The position numbers were made by a program, and so were the translations under genes. The notes beneath the pieces are model-generated. The model had not been told where the DNA came from. It saw nothing but the letters and a program-made list of their open reading frames with translations, and searched no databases. DNA of 42,961 nucleotides, taken from Acidobacteriota bacterium. GTDB taxonomy: Bacteria; Acidobacteriota; Terriglobia; Bryobacterales; Bryobacteraceae. The stretch is taken from contig CANIVU010000078.1 in NCBI GenBank assembly GCA_947470805.1, positions 1-42,961 of the forward strand, in the 5' to 3' direction. Below are positions 10,801 through 18,829 of the stretch, in pieces. Within the stretch, counting starts at the first letter, position 1; each line of letters starts with the position of its first letter.

Positions 10801-11265
10801 CCGCCGGCCTGTCGCTCCCGTGGTGGCCGCGCCGCCCATCGAAATCGGCAGGTCCAGAATGGCCTTCGTCGGCATCACAGTTCCAATCTCGGCCGAGGTC
10901 GTTTGCAGTTGCACATCGCTTCCCGAAACCGTCACCGATTCGGAAACCGAACCCAGCTCCATCACGAAATCCGCGTTCGAAAGCGTAGCCGTGCTCACCA
11001 CCACCGTTTCGCGCACGGCCGTCCGAAAGCCTGGTTTCGACATGGCAACGCGATAGCGCCCCGGCGATAGATTCGCTACCAGATAGGCGCCGTCCGATGT
11101 CGTCGCCCCCTTCACGTCCTGCCCGGTTTCAATGTTGCGCAGTTGGACGGAAACTTCCACCATCGGTGCGCCGGACGAATCGGTGACGCGGCCGGTGAGG
11201 CCGCCCAAACTGCCCTGCGCCAACAAGGCGCAAGCCGCCACAAGGAAATGAAGTACGCATTTCAT
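7834..11265 (-). CDS. TonB-dependent receptor with carboxypeptidase-regulatory-like N-terminal domain (Oar-type)
   Basis: A 1143-residue outer-membrane protein. A signal peptide (about 1-19, ending ALLAQG) is followed by a carboxypeptidase-regulatory beta-sandwich (about 22-105: GGLTGRVTDSSGAPMVEVSV to LSPGRYRVAMSKPGF). A plug-like region (about 110-240) follows, with FMFLTPGVTGTQW and VLIDGVDMQN. The remaining about 900 residues are aromatic-rich beta strands ending in phenylalanine (LGLKLIF), as in barrel proteins. This architecture occurs in dozens of copies in Acidobacteria and is presumed to import large ligands such as oligosaccharides or to act in adhesion; the ligand is unknown. The gene stands alone. 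A perfect dyad 53-71 bases upstream of the start may be its operator. Confidence 0.9.
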   Translation of the reverse strand: MKCVLHFLVAACALLAQGSLGGLTGRVTDSSGAPMVEVSVQLRNIETGQDVKGATTSDGAYLVANLSPGRYRVAMSKPGFRTAVRETVVVSTATLSNADFVMELGSVSESVTVSGSDVQLQTTSAEIGTVMPTKAILDLPISMGGAATTGATGRRQIENFMFLTPGVTGTQWQKSINGAPGFSQEVLIDGVDMQNIGAPGFIAEASPPYEAVEEFKVQNTLYPAEFGGGFGVMNFTMRSGTNKYHGGLFEFFRNEAMDSRTFFGGSKKALLRQNEYGGTFGGPVVVPKYNGKDKTFFFFAYSGFQLRGGVPVGAFTTLPTVQQRGGNFSDYPFPIYDPNTTAADGRGAFERAPFPGNVIPTSRFSGVAQRTLPLIPQPDLPGFFNNYRSRQNQPSTDNDWSVKIDHQLSSKQRLSGAYWWVRGETTINGSVAGELNPGYRVTPTVASGIRLNHTYTISPTLLNRIGFGYTPTSPTWSRWLLDPREGNKVLKIPGIPEASRGFPILNFAGPTAYASLGNSNNNGTDPQFFQNWSVADDVSWVRGRHQVKFGGTFRYRRMTVQDRRNEGGTFTFNALSTSQPNSVDFARFGNPFASFLLGEVFSASSAVPAPTRQYNDQFVAGYLEDVFKVSSRMTVSIGLRYELPLYVKEKDGIISFLDPKRPNPAAGNLPGALVFLGDGAGRAGTNQIIKPYHNGYSPRLAITYALDRKTVLRTGYGLFRVPTAVGRMNSCQFWCSGFGLQPFYTSTNSGITSAFPLDRGFPANPVAPPVFDPALNNNGSVTMINGDANRMAMSQSWTFAIQRELPFGISLDAAYIGTKSSGTWTGLSVPNQLNPSYLSLGQTLNASVTSAAAIAAGVRVPYPGFTGSVAQALRAFPQFTNVDDVYQPTGYNFYNSMQVRVQKRHASGVSFLVAYTLAKNIGFPGGDIFGDTGGGGGSRGIDTFNRKLEKSIVPTDQTHVLITSWSYDLPFGKGKKFGTGARRGMDMLIGGWAVNAIQTYRSGTAIAVSGGPALPLFGGNNRPNWISADVRSSVSMGSFDPARDRYLNISAFSQPALFTIGNAPPRMPHVRTPAYFNEDFSLFKNLHITEAMALQIRGEAYNVMNRVVFSGPSANINNPATFGVIGGQANNPRLIQLGLKLIF

Positions 11266-11317
11266 TGCCAGAGTATATATGCCGAAAATTAAAAAAAATA
11301 GGGGATTGAGTAAAGTA

Positions 11318-11336
11318 AATTCTAATATTTAGAATT
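11318..11336. promoter_or_regulatory. perfect dyad upstream of the TonB-dependent receptor
   Basis: AATTCTAA-TAT-TTAGAATT has two exact 8-bp arms and a 3-bp spacer, 53-71 bases before the receptor start on the minus strand. The placement suits an operator overlapping the promoter. No regulator is recognisable nearby. Confidence 0.45.
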
Positions 11337-11437
11337 GTTAAGTTCTGGTGTCTTCCCTGCTAAGAGGGCCTCCAGTCCTGCGCAGAAGCGCTATTCCCCT
11401 AACTACTCTCATCCATTTCTGGGGAAACTGTTGCAAT

Positions 11438-11485
11438 AAAACGACGTGAACTTAATCCCAATCCACCATTCCCAAACGTCGTTTT
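11438..11485. repeat. 10-bp inverted repeat with 28-bp spacer
   Basis: AAAACGACGT (11438-11447) and ACGTCGTTTT (11476-11485) are exact reverse complements. The long spacer makes a terminator unlikely. It could be a binding-site pair or the trace of a lost element. Confidence 0.35.
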
Positions 11486-11636
11486 CGCTGCCGGCGCGAT
11501 ACGCTGGGGCCGGACTTGTCCACCCGAACAGCCGCCAGAATCGTCTCCACTTACTCATCCGAAAACCCGTTCCGCCGGCGCCGGATCTGCATAGTCACCC
11601 CCGGCCTTGGTCACCCGGTGTCCATAGTTTTCTCCA

Positions 11637-12562
11637 GTGCAATGGCGACTCGAATGGACGGATCTGCCGGATGTGGTGTGCAGATCGGCTCAAACGGGCT
11701 CATTCCGCCCATCCTTCACCGCCGCCTGGGCCGCGCGCCAGTGGATGACCTGGCGCGCCTCCTACGGCCTGCTCAAAACCCCTCTCACCGGCCTCGGCGC
11801 TGAAGTCGATCCGGACTTCAACATCAGCTCCGATTCCGTCTCCACCTCCGCCCGCACCGGTGGCCCCGCCCCGCATTATCTCGCGTGACCCCATCTTCTT
11901 CATGAACAACGTGAACGCCTTCACGTTCTATTCCATCCCCCAAACCGATATCGTGCCCACCGTTCAGAAATGGCACCTCGGCACCCAGATGCGAATCGGC
12001 CGCAACACCGTCATCTCCATCGGCTACGACGGCACATAAGGAACCCACCTCTTCACCCGTGGTTACCGGCTCAACTCCGTCGACCCTCCCGCGTCGCCGC
12101 CATGGCCGGCGCGGGAGGGACTTCCAAACCACCTCCGAAGCCAACAACCTCATCGGCATCCGCAACTCCGACGGCAGCCTCATCCGCGGCACCATCCTCG
12201 ACGCCATGCGCCCCTTCCCGCAGTGGTTCAACCGCAATATCACCACCCGCTACGACCGCTCCGGCAGCTCGATCTACCATGGCCTCGGCGTCGGCTTTCA
12301 GAAGCGCTTCACCCGCGGCCTCAACTTCCAGGGTGCTTACACATGGTCCAAGTCCATCGATGTTGAAGCCTCCAACTACCAGGTCCCCTTCGCCCGCAAG
12401 AAGCTCTGGGGCGATTGGAACATCTCGGCGCTCTTCATGCGTTCCAGCGGCTACCCCGCCAGCGCCATCGCCGGCAACAACGGCTGGTTCGCCTCCCGCG
12501 GCGGCCAGTTCGGCACCTACGCCGACCGCTCGTTCCGGCTCAGCGCGCGGCTCTATTTTTAG
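11637..12562 (+). pseudogene. decayed TonB-dependent receptor (C-terminal barrel fragments)
   Basis: Pieces of a receptor barrel lie in three successive reading frames. Frame one (11637-11888) has MTWRASYGLLKTPLTGLG, like the barrel strands of Oar-type receptors. Frame two (from 11878) reads MNNVNAFTFYSIPQTD and NTVISIGYDGT, then an in-frame TAA at 12037-12039, then GTHLF. Frame three (12059-12562) reads FQKRFTRGLNFQGAYTWSKS and runs to the terminal RLSARLYF, a normal barrel end. There are thus at least two frameshifts, one nonsense codon and probable internal deletions. The N-terminal signal, regulatory domain and plug are missing. It is on the opposite strand to the intact receptor at 7834-11265 and is not a copy of that gene's end. 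Confidence 0.8.
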
Positions 12563-12619
12563 GCCCCCGCCGACCTGATATATTGTGATCACTCCTACCT
12601 CTTAAGGGGACGTGTATCT

Positions 12620-14743
12620 ATGCGCCTTTTCGCTGCCCTCCTCCTCGCCGGTGCCCTCGCCGCCGCCTTCGCCGAAACCGGCCAGAAGAAGGAGTTCTCG
12701 CCCATTCAAAAGAAGTGGTGGGCCTTCCAGCCCGTCAAGGCCACGCCGGGCGCGACCATCGATTCGCTCCTCCTCGCCAAGATGGCCGAAAAGGGCGTCA
12801 CGCCCAATCCCAAGGCCGACAAGGTCACGCTCCTCCGCCGCGCCACGCTCGTCCTCACCGGCCTGCCCCCCACGCCCGAACAGACGCAGGCTTTCCTAAA
12901 CGATTCGGCGCCCAATGCCTTTGAGAAGGTCATCGACCAGCTCCTGGCCTCGCCTCAGTACGGCGAACGCTGGGCGCGTCATTGGCTCGACCTCGCCCGC
13001 TACGCCGACTCCGAAGGCTTCAAGTCCGACGAGACCCGCCCCAACGTCTGGCGCTACCGCGACTACGTCATCAAGAGCTTCAACGCCGACAAGCCCTACG
13101 ACCGCTTCGTCAAGGAGCAGATCGCCGGCGACGAACTCTATCCCAACGACCTCGACGCCAAAGTCGCCGTCGGCTTCAACCGCCACTTCCCCGACGAGTC
13201 CAACGCCGCCAACATCCGCCAGCGCCGCCAGGAGTTGCTCTTCGATATCACCGACGTCACCGGCTCCGTCTTCATGGGCCTCACCTACGGCTGCGCCAAG
13301 TGCCACGACCATAAGTTCGACCCCATCCTCCACAAGGATTACTACCGCCTCCAGGCCTTCTACGCCAACACCGTCATCGACGACGAACGCATCCTGATGC
13401 CCGGTCCCGAGCTCGACGCCTACAAGGCTCAGAAGGCCGAGTGGGAATCGAAGACCGCCGCCATCCGCGCCGAGATGCAGACCCTGCTCGAAGGCCCGCG
13501 CAAACGCAAATTTGATGACCGCCTCTCCCGCTTCCCCGAAGAGATCCAGGAGACCATCATGATGGACCCCGCCAAGCGCTCCCCGCTCCAATGGCACATG
13601 TTCGTCAAGGCCAAGGCCCAGGTCACCTTCTCCGATGCCGAGTGCGCCGCCTCCCTCAAGGGCGCCGAATCCAAGCGCTTCGCCGAGCTGAAGAAGGACC
13701 TCGCCGGCTTCGATACGATCAAGCCCGCCGAGCCGCCGATGGCCCAGTCGCTCTCCGATCTCACGACCGGCGCGCCCAAGACCCACGTGCTGAAGGGCGG
13801 CAGCTACGAAGCCCCGATGGACGAAGTCGCTCCCGGCTTCCTGTCCATCCTCGACCCCTCCGATGCCGACGTCTCCCATGGCCGCCGCACGGCGCTCGCC
13901 AACTGGCTCGGCAGCCCCACGAACCCGCTCACCGCCCGCGTCATGGTGAACCGCGTGTGGCACCACCACTTCGGCCGCGGCATCGCCGGCTCGCCTTCGG
14001 ACTTCGGCCTGATGGGCGAACGGCCCACCAACATGCCGCTGCTCGATACGCTCACCGCCAACTTCGTCGCCAACGGCTGGAGCCTGAAGAAACTGCATAA
14101 GCAGATCATGCTCTCCGACGCCTGGCAGGCCTCGAGCGCCCACAACGCCGCCAGCGCCGCCAAGGACCCGGAGAACAAGCTGAACTGGAAGTACCCGCGC
14201 CACCGTCTGGAAGGCGAAGCCGTCCGCGACTCCATGCTCGCCGTCGCCGGCCGCCTGAACACCAAGATGTACGGCACCCCGGTTTTCCCCCCGCTCCCGG
14301 CCGGCGTCGTCACCCGCGGCGGATGGAAAAAGGAAGAAAATCAATCCGATTCCGACCGCCGTTCCGTATATGTATTTGTGCGGCGCAATACCCGCTACCC
14401 GATGTTTGAAGCCTTCGATATGCCCGACACCCACGAAAGCTGCGCCCGCCGCAATATGACCATCAACCCGGCCCAATCGCTGGAGCTGATGAACTCGCGC
14501 CTGGTCTCCGATTGGTCGCGGAGCTTCGCCGCCCGCGTCCGCAACGATGGCGGCCAGTCGGTTGACGGCATGCTCGATCGCGCTTTCAAGCTGGCCTTCC
14601 AGCGCACGCCCACCGAGGCCGAACGCGCCAGCGCCCGCGACTTCCTGGCCCGCCAACAGAAGCTCGCCGGCGGCGAGGACCAGGCGTGGGCCGACCTCTG
14701 CCAGACGCTGTTCTCCACCAACGAATTCCTCTACGTGAACTAG
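12620..14743 (+). CDS. DUF1549/DUF1553 exported protein with CxxCH motif
   Basis: A 707-residue exported protein (signal peptide [18 protein letters not shown]). It has a DUF1549 domain (about 45-250: [18 protein letters not shown] and the hallmark [12 protein letters not shown]) followed by a DUF1553 domain (about 420-700: [20 protein letters not shown]), ending in the usual [10 protein letters not shown]225, C228 and H229 form a CxxCH motif that could bind c-type haem, although in this family it may instead bind metal. The separate N-terminal cytochrome domain (PSCyt1) found in many relatives is absent. These proteins, common in Planctomycetes, Verrucomicrobia and Acidobacteria, are paired with DUF1501 proteins as here; their reaction is unknown, with polysaccharide breakdown often suggested. 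AAGGGG precedes the ATG at good spacing. First gene of a five-gene operon. Confidence 0.92.
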   Translation: MRLFAALLLAGALAAAFAETGQKKEFSPIQKKWWAFQPVKATPGATIDSLLLAKMAEKGVTPNPKADKVTLLRRATLVLTGLPPTPEQTQAFLNDSAPNAFEKVIDQLLASPQYGERWARHWLDLARYADSEGFKSDETRPNVWRYRDYVIKSFNADKPYDRFVKEQIAGDELYPNDLDAKVAVGFNRHFPDESNAANIRQRRQELLFDITDVTGSVFMGLTYGCAKCHDHKFDPILHKDYYRLQAFYANTVIDDERILMPGPELDAYKAQKAEWESKTAAIRAEMQTLLEGPRKRKFDDRLSRFPEEIQETIMMDPAKRSPLQWHMFVKAKAQVTFSDAECAASLKGAESKRFAELKKDLAGFDTIKPAEPPMAQSLSDLTTGAPKTHVLKGGSYEAPMDEVAPGFLSILDPSDADVSHGRRTALANWLGSPTNPLTARVMVNRVWHHHFGRGIAGSPSDFGLMGERPTNMPLLDTLTANFVANGWSLKKLHKQIMLSDAWQASSAHNAASAAKDPENKLNWKYPRHRLEGEAVRDSMLAVAGRLNTKMYGTPVFPPLPAGVVTRGGWKKEENQSDSDRRSVYVFVRRNTRYPMFEAFDMPDTHESCARRNMTINPAQSLELMNSRLVSDWSRSFAARVRNDGGQSVDGMLDRAFKLAFQRTPTEAERASARDFLARQQKLAGGEDQAWADLCQTLFSTNEFLYVN

Positions 14744-14745
14744 TC

Positions 14746-16146
14746 ATGAACAAGCTACTCAGCCATCACTGGAACGTATCGAGCCGCCGCGAGTTCTTCG
14801 CCCGCGCGGGATCGGGACTGGGCGCCATCGCCCTCGGCAGCATGCTCGCCGAAGGTGCCGAGACGCCAAAGAAGACCCACTTCCCGGCGAAGGCCAAATC
14901 GGTCATCTGGCTGTTCATGGAAGGCGGTCCCAGCCATATCGATCTCTTCGATCCCAAGCCCGAGTTGAACAAGCTCGCCGGTAAACCGATGCCAGCGAGC
15001 TTCGGCAAATTGGTCACCGCCATGGGGACTGGGAACAACACTCTGATGGCCTCTCCGCGGACGTGGAAGCAGCACGGGAAGTCCGGGATGTGGGTCAGCG
15101 AATGGTACCCCCATATCGCCAAACACGTGGACGATATGACCGTCATCCGCTCCTGCTGGGCGAACGGGCTGAACCACGTGGGTTCGGTGTGCCAGATGAA
15201 CACGGGCGACATCCTGGCCGGCCGCCCGGCGTTGGGCGCGTGGGTCACCTATGGCCTCGGTACCGCCAACAAGAACCTGCCGACCTTCGTGGTGCTGACC
15301 GATGACAGAGAGGTCATCGGTGGCCCGAAGAACTGGGCCTCCGGCTTCCTGCCGGCGTCCTATCAGGGCACGCAATTCCGCCAGGGCGACACGCCGATTC
15401 TGAACTTGAAGCCCGTCGAAGGCACCACCGATGAGCGGCAGAAGAGCCGTCTGAGTTTGCTGAAGCAACTGAACCAGCACTGGGGCGCGGACAAGACCGA
15501 AGATACCGATCTGGACGCCCGCGTGAAGAGCTTCGAGCTGGCCTACGAGATGCAATCGGCAGGCGCGGAAGCGGTTGACATTACCAAGGAAACTGAAGCC
15601 ACCAAGTCCATGTACGGCATGGATTCCGAGGATACGCGCCAGTTTGGGCATAACTGCCTGCTGGCCCGGCGGCTCGTCGAGCGCGGTGTACGGTTCGTCG
15701 AACTCTACTGCGGCTCGGGCTCCGGCTGGGACGCGCATTCGAACATCGAGGGCAACCACGGCAAGTGGTGCAAGGTCTCCGACAAGCCCATCGCCGGGCT
15801 GCTGGAAGATCTGAAGCAGCGCGGGTTGCTGCAGGACACGCTGGTGGTCTGGGGCGGGGAATTCGGCCGCACGCCGTTCAACGAGAAGGGCAACGGGCGG
15901 GATCACAACCCGTGGGGCTTCACGATGTGGATGGCCGGCGGCGGCGCCAAGGGCGGGCAGTACGTCGGCACCACCGACGAGATCGGCCTGCGCGCGGTGG
16001 AGAAGCCCTGCCACGTGCACGACATCCACGCCAGCATCCTCTACGCGCTGGGCATGGACCATTTGCAGATGACCTATCAGCACAACGGGCGCGCCGAGAG
16101 GCCGACGATTGTGGGCGGCAATATCTTCAAAGAGATCTTCGTTTGA
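14746..16146 (+). CDS. DUF1501 protein with Tat signal
   Basis: A 466-residue member of the DUF1501 family, which has a sulfatase/alkaline-phosphatase-like fold. The N-terminus carries a twin-arginine signal (SRREFFARAGSGLGAIALGS), so it is exported folded. Conserved family segments include KSVIWLFMEGGPSHIDLFDPKPELN (about residues 45-69), EDTRQFGHNCLLARRLVERGVRFVE, TLVVWGGEFGRTPFNE and DHNPWGFTMWMAGGGAKGG, and the C-terminal HDIHASILYALGMDH. Acidic and histidine residues typical of metal binding are kept. The ATG at 14746 lies two bases after the DUF1549 stop, so translation is probably coupled; an in-frame start upstream would run into that gene and put the Tat motif too far inside. Substrate unknown. 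Confidence 0.92.
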   Translation: MNKLLSHHWNVSSRREFFARAGSGLGAIALGSMLAEGAETPKKTHFPAKAKSVIWLFMEGGPSHIDLFDPKPELNKLAGKPMPASFGKLVTAMGTGNNTLMASPRTWKQHGKSGMWVSEWYPHIAKHVDDMTVIRSCWANGLNHVGSVCQMNTGDILAGRPALGAWVTYGLGTANKNLPTFVVLTDDREVIGGPKNWASGFLPASYQGTQFRQGDTPILNLKPVEGTTDERQKSRLSLLKQLNQHWGADKTEDTDLDARVKSFELAYEMQSAGAEAVDITKETEATKSMYGMDSEDTRQFGHNCLLARRLVERGVRFVELYCGSGSGWDAHSNIEGNHGKWCKVSDKPIAGLLEDLKQRGLLQDTLVVWGGEFGRTPFNEKGNGRDHNPWGFTMWMAGGGAKGGQYVGTTDEIGLRAVEKPCHVHDIHASILYALGMDHLQMTYQHNGRAERPTIVGGNIFKEIFV

Positions 16147-16736
16147 CCCTGTTTTTCCCATTGATCTTCGCGGCGCTCGACGCCGAGGGGGACCGCGAAC
16201 TGGCGGTCCGGCTGCAACGCCGGGACCCGCAAGCGCTGGCGGAACTCTACGACAAGTACGGGCGGATCGCCTTTTCGCTGATCGTCCGGATTGTCCGGGA
16301 TCAGGGGATTGCCGAGGACCTGACGCAGGAGACCTTCCTGCGGGTGTGGAACCGGATGGCGGGCTTCGATGCCGAGCGGGGCGCGCTGGGCGCGTGGGTG
16401 CTGACGGTGGCGCGGAACAGGGCCATCGACTACCTGCGGTCCGTCGATGGTCGTACGCGCCAGAATGCCATTGAACTGACGGCCACCGAGATGCCATCGG
16501 TGTTCGTGGATCTTGAGGCGAACCTCATGAACTCCGACCGGGCGCGCCAGTTGAAGGCGGCGTTCGAGAAGCTGAACGAGAAGCAGCGCCTGGTGATCGA
16601 ACTGGCCTATTTCGAAGGGCTGTCGCAGACCGAGATGGCCGAGCGGATGAAGCAGCCTTTGGGCACGGTGAAGACGTGGGTGCGGACGGCGTTGCAGATC
16701 CTGCGCAATGAATTGGAAGAGGCGGTGCCCGCATGA
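16143..16736 (+). CDS. ECF-type RNA polymerase sigma factor
   Basis: About 197 residues with sigma region 2 (about 30-105: LAELYDKYGRIAFSLIVRIV and the core-binding DLTQETFLRVW) and region 4 (about 135-190: LNEKQRLVIELAYFEGLSQT then GTVKTWVRTALQILR), with no region 3, as in extracytoplasmic-function sigma factors. The only start that covers all of region 2 is a TTG at 16143 that overlaps the DUF1501 stop (TTGA). A TTG at 16161 is the alternative. The stop overlaps the start of the anti-sigma gene (ATGA). Such sigma factors are held inactive by the downstream anti-sigma protein until an envelope signal arrives. The sequence does not show which promoters it reads. Confidence 0.92.
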   Translation: MTLFFPLIFAALDAEGDRELAVRLQRRDPQALAELYDKYGRIAFSLIVRIVRDQGIAEDLTQETFLRVWNRMAGFDAERGALGAWVLTVARNRAIDYLRSVDGRTRQNAIELTATEMPSVFVDLEANLMNSDRARQLKAAFEKLNEKQRLVIELAYFEGLSQTEMAERMKQPLGTVKTWVRTALQILRNELEEAVPA

Positions 16737-17428
16737 CGCCGGACAAGGACCTGTTGTACGAGCTATACGTGCTGGGGCAGTTGGAAGAGCCCGAGCGCGG
16801 CGAGATTGAAGAGGCCTTGCGCAGGAACGATCCGGCGGCCCAGGCGCGGTTGCGGAAGGCGCTGGAGACGAACGCCATCCTCGGTACGCTGCCGCCGCCT
16901 GCAGAGCCCTCCAAGGCTCTGCGGCGGCGTGTTCTAGCCATCGCCGAGCCCGCTCCCTCCCTGATGCCCTGGAACCTGGCCTGGGCGGCGCTGAGCGCTT
17001 GTCTGGTGGCGGGTCTGGTCTACACCGGTGTGCAGCGGCAGGGGTTGGAAGCGGACCTGCGCGCGCGGGACGCCACGCTGGCTTTCCTGCGCAGTTCGGA
17101 GACGCGTCTCCTGAAGACCGGGACGGTGACCGAGCCGCAACCGGTGGCGAAGGTGTTCGTGAACGGGTCGCAGGGCGTGTTGCTGGTGGCGTCGAACCTG
17201 GCCCCGCTGGCGGCCGGGCGGACGTACGAGATGTGGGTGGTGCCGAAGGCGGGTGGGCCGCGTCCGATGGGGCTTTTCAAGCCAGCCGCGGATGGCAGCG
17301 CGATCCATTTGCGGGCCGGGGCGGTGGACCTGAACGACGCGGCGGCGATTGCCTTATCGGTTGAGCCCGAGGGCGGTTCGCCGGCTCCGACGACGACGCC
17401 GTTCCTGATCACGCCGGTGGGCGATTAG
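16733..17428 (+). CDS. anti-sigma factor, RskA-like, membrane-anchored
   Basis: A 231-residue single-pass membrane protein: cytoplasmic N-terminal part (about 1-75) with the short helix (ELYVLGQLEEPERGEIEEAL) typical of zinc-free anti-sigma domains, a transmembrane helix (about 79-99), and a periplasmic RskA domain (about 110-228: VLLVASNLAPLAAGRTYEMW, GGPRPMGLFKP). The domain is known from RskA, which restrains SigK in mycobacteria. No HxxxCxxC zinc motif is present. It overlaps the sigma gene by four bases, so the two are co-translated and almost certainly partners. The next gene starts on the last base of its stop codon. Confidence 0.9.
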   Translation: MTPDKDLLYELYVLGQLEEPERGEIEEALRRNDPAAQARLRKALETNAILGTLPPPAEPSKALRRRVLAIAEPAPSLMPWNLAWAALSACLVAGLVYTGVQRQGLEADLRARDATLAFLRSSETRLLKTGTVTEPQPVAKVFVNGSQGVLLVASNLAPLAAGRTYEMWVVPKAGGPRPMGLFKPAADGSAIHLRAGAVDLNDAAAIALSVEPEGGSPAPTTTPFLITPVGD

Positions 17429-17682
17429 TGGATTGCCGGCTGGGGTGCGGGGCGTGCTGTATTGCTCCGTCGATTACGAGTCCGATTCCGGGGATGCCGT
17501 TGGGGAAGTCGGCCGGGGTGCGGTGTGTACAGTTGACGGAGGGGAACCTGTGCCTCCTGTTCGGTGACCCGCGGCGGCCCGCGTTTTGCGTGGGGCTGCG
17601 GCCGTCGGCGGAGATGTGCGGGGCGTCGGCTTCGGAGGCGTTGGTGTATTTGGCGGAGTTGGAGGTTCGGACGCGGCCTTAG
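17428..17682 (+). CDS. YkgJ-family cysteine-cluster protein
   Basis: An 84-residue cytoplasmic protein with eight cysteines: C3, C7, C10 and C11 in MDCRLGCGACC, then C33, C42, C54 and C64. This is the spacing of the YkgJ zinc/iron-chelating family. The N-terminal GCGACCIAPSI and the middle GDPRRPAFC are characteristic. The GTG start at 17428 uses the last base of the anti-sigma stop codon, making this the fifth gene of the operon. Its end overlaps the convergent corA by four bases. Metal bound and function are unknown; a link with the sigma/anti-sigma pair is suggested only by co-transcription. Confidence 0.82.
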   Translation: MDCRLGCGACCIAPSITSPIPGMPLGKSAGVRCVQLTEGNLCLLFGDPRRPAFCVGLRPSAEMCGASASEALVYLAELEVRTRP

Positions 17683-18541
17683 ATCCAGCGCTTCCACTTG
17701 AGGAGCGTGACCAGGATGGTGGTGATGCTGAGGGAGAGTGCCGTTCCGTAGATCAGGCCGTGGGGATGGTGGATCAGCGGTAGGAACTCGAAGTTCATGC
17801 CGAAGAAGCTGGTCAGGGCCACGCTAGGGAGGGCGAAGGTGCTCAGGAGCGTTAGCGTCTTCATGGTCTCGTTGGTCCGGTTGGCGACGCTCGACAGGTA
17901 GATGTCCAGGGCGCCGCTGAGCAGGTCGCGGGACATCTCCACCGTTTCGATGTGGCGCGTGAGGTGGTCGTAGACGTCTCGGAAATAGGGAATCAGTTTG
18001 GGGCTGACGTTGGGGTGGTCGGAACGAGTCAGGTGGCCGGTGAGGTCGCGCGTTTGGGTGAGCACGCGGCGGAGCGTGATGAAGGCTCGCTTCAGGGTGA
18101 AGATGCGCTCGAGCAGGTCTGGCTTAGGGTCGGCGAGGACCTGGTCTTCGATGCCGTCGATTTCGAGGCTATAGGATTCGAGGACGGGGACGTAGGAGTC
18201 GACGATGCCGTCGAGGATACGGTAGAAGATCTGGTCGTTGGCGAGGGACGGGTTGTTCTTGTACTTCTCCACCAGGGCGAGGAGTTTGGCGCAGCCTACC
18301 TCTTCGTAGGTCACCAGGAAGTCCTGGCCGAGGAAGACATCGAAGTCACCGAAGGCGAGCGAGCCATCGTCTTCGGTGAAGACGGGCTTGAGGATCATGA
18401 AGAGGTAGTTGGGGTCCTCTTCGAGTTTGGCGTTTTGGCCGCCGTGTTCGCAGTCCTCGATGTGGAGGGGTGGAGGTTGTACTGGACGGCCAGCTCCTTG
18501 AGTTTGTCGCCTTCGCCCTCGTGCAGCGCATGCCAGTTCAT
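17679..18541 (-). pseudogene. corA: CorA-type Mg2+/Co2+ transporter, one-base frameshift
   Basis: The 3' part (from 18398) encodes 239 residues of a CorA-like protein: a long helical cytoplasmic domain, the GMN pore signature (FFGMNFEFLP) at the end of the first membrane helix, a second helix (YGTALSLSITTILVTLL) and a basic tail (KWKRWI). The missing N-terminus lies just upstream in another frame: MNWHALHEGEGDKLKELAVQ at 18541, then YNLHP. One extra C in the run at 18467-18470 would join them through HPLHIEDCEH, giving 287 residues. So either the gene is inactivated by a one-base deletion or a homopolymer base was lost in sequencing. The short internal ORF alone would lack the start of the funnel domain. 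It ends against the YkgJ gene (4-base overlap). Confidence 0.85.
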
Positions 18542-18568
18542 ATATGTACTATACTGAGCGCGATTGCC

Positions 18569-18829
18569 ATGGCTACGGTAATGCAGATCCAAGGTTGGCG
18601 GTGCTACTTCAACTCGAACGAGGGGGAGGAGCCGATGCACGTCTATGCGCAGAAGGGTCAGTCGGAGACGAAGTTCTGGTTGCATGCCGACCAGTACGTT
18701 GCCGAAGAGGACTTTGAGCACAACCTGACGGCGCGCGGGCGGAGGGAGATTCGCAAGATCGTCTACCTGCATTTTGACGAGATCGCCAATGCCTGGTACG
18801 ACTCGTTTGGAGGCCGGCGTGTCTTCTAG
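18569..18829 (+). CDS. DUF4160 small protein
   Basis: An 86-residue cytoplasmic protein matching the DUF4160 pattern: QGWRCYFNSNEGEEPMHVYA near the start, then AKFWL-like (TKFWLHADQY) and a C-terminal helix RGRREIRKIVYLHFDEIANAW. The ATG at 18569 begins at the family's usual N-terminus; a longer open frame upstream runs antisense through corA and is rejected. The gene diverges from corA with 27 bases between the starts. It overlaps the DUF2442 gene by 11 bases. DUF4160 and DUF2442 are often adjacent and are sometimes listed as toxin-antitoxin-like, but no activity is established. Confidence 0.85.
   Translation: MATVMQIQGWRCYFNSNEGEEPMHVYAQKGQSETKFWLHADQYVAEEDFEHNLTARGRREIRKIVYLHFDEIANAWYDSFGGRRVF

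Larger units (their letters stand above)
11266..11636. other. AT-rich control region and unassigned spacer
   Basis: 371 bases without a convincing gene. The left 80 bases are AT-rich, upstream of the TonB-dependent receptor, and hold a perfect dyad (11318-11336). Further right is a 10-bp inverted repeat (11438-11485). The last 150 bases have a composition like the receptor pseudogene that follows and may be its most decayed part, but I cannot align them. Confidence 0.5.

Noticed and set aside
12896-14656. A 586-codon open frame antisense to the DUF1549 gene
   Set aside because: Same cause: Gly/Val/Ala-rich translation opposite a strongly conserved family.
14746-15900. A replication origin at the skew switch
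   Set aside because: No dnaA, dnaN or AT-rich DnaA-box cluster is seen. The skew change is reported as an observation only.
14755-16497. A 580-codon open frame antisense to the DUF1501 and sigma genes
   Set aside because: It crosses two well-supported genes on the other strand and has no recognisable motif; a shadow of codon bias.
18470-18568. An N-terminal extension of the DUF4160 protein
   Set aside because: It would be antisense to the conserved CorA N-terminus, and the family begins at the ATG at 18569.
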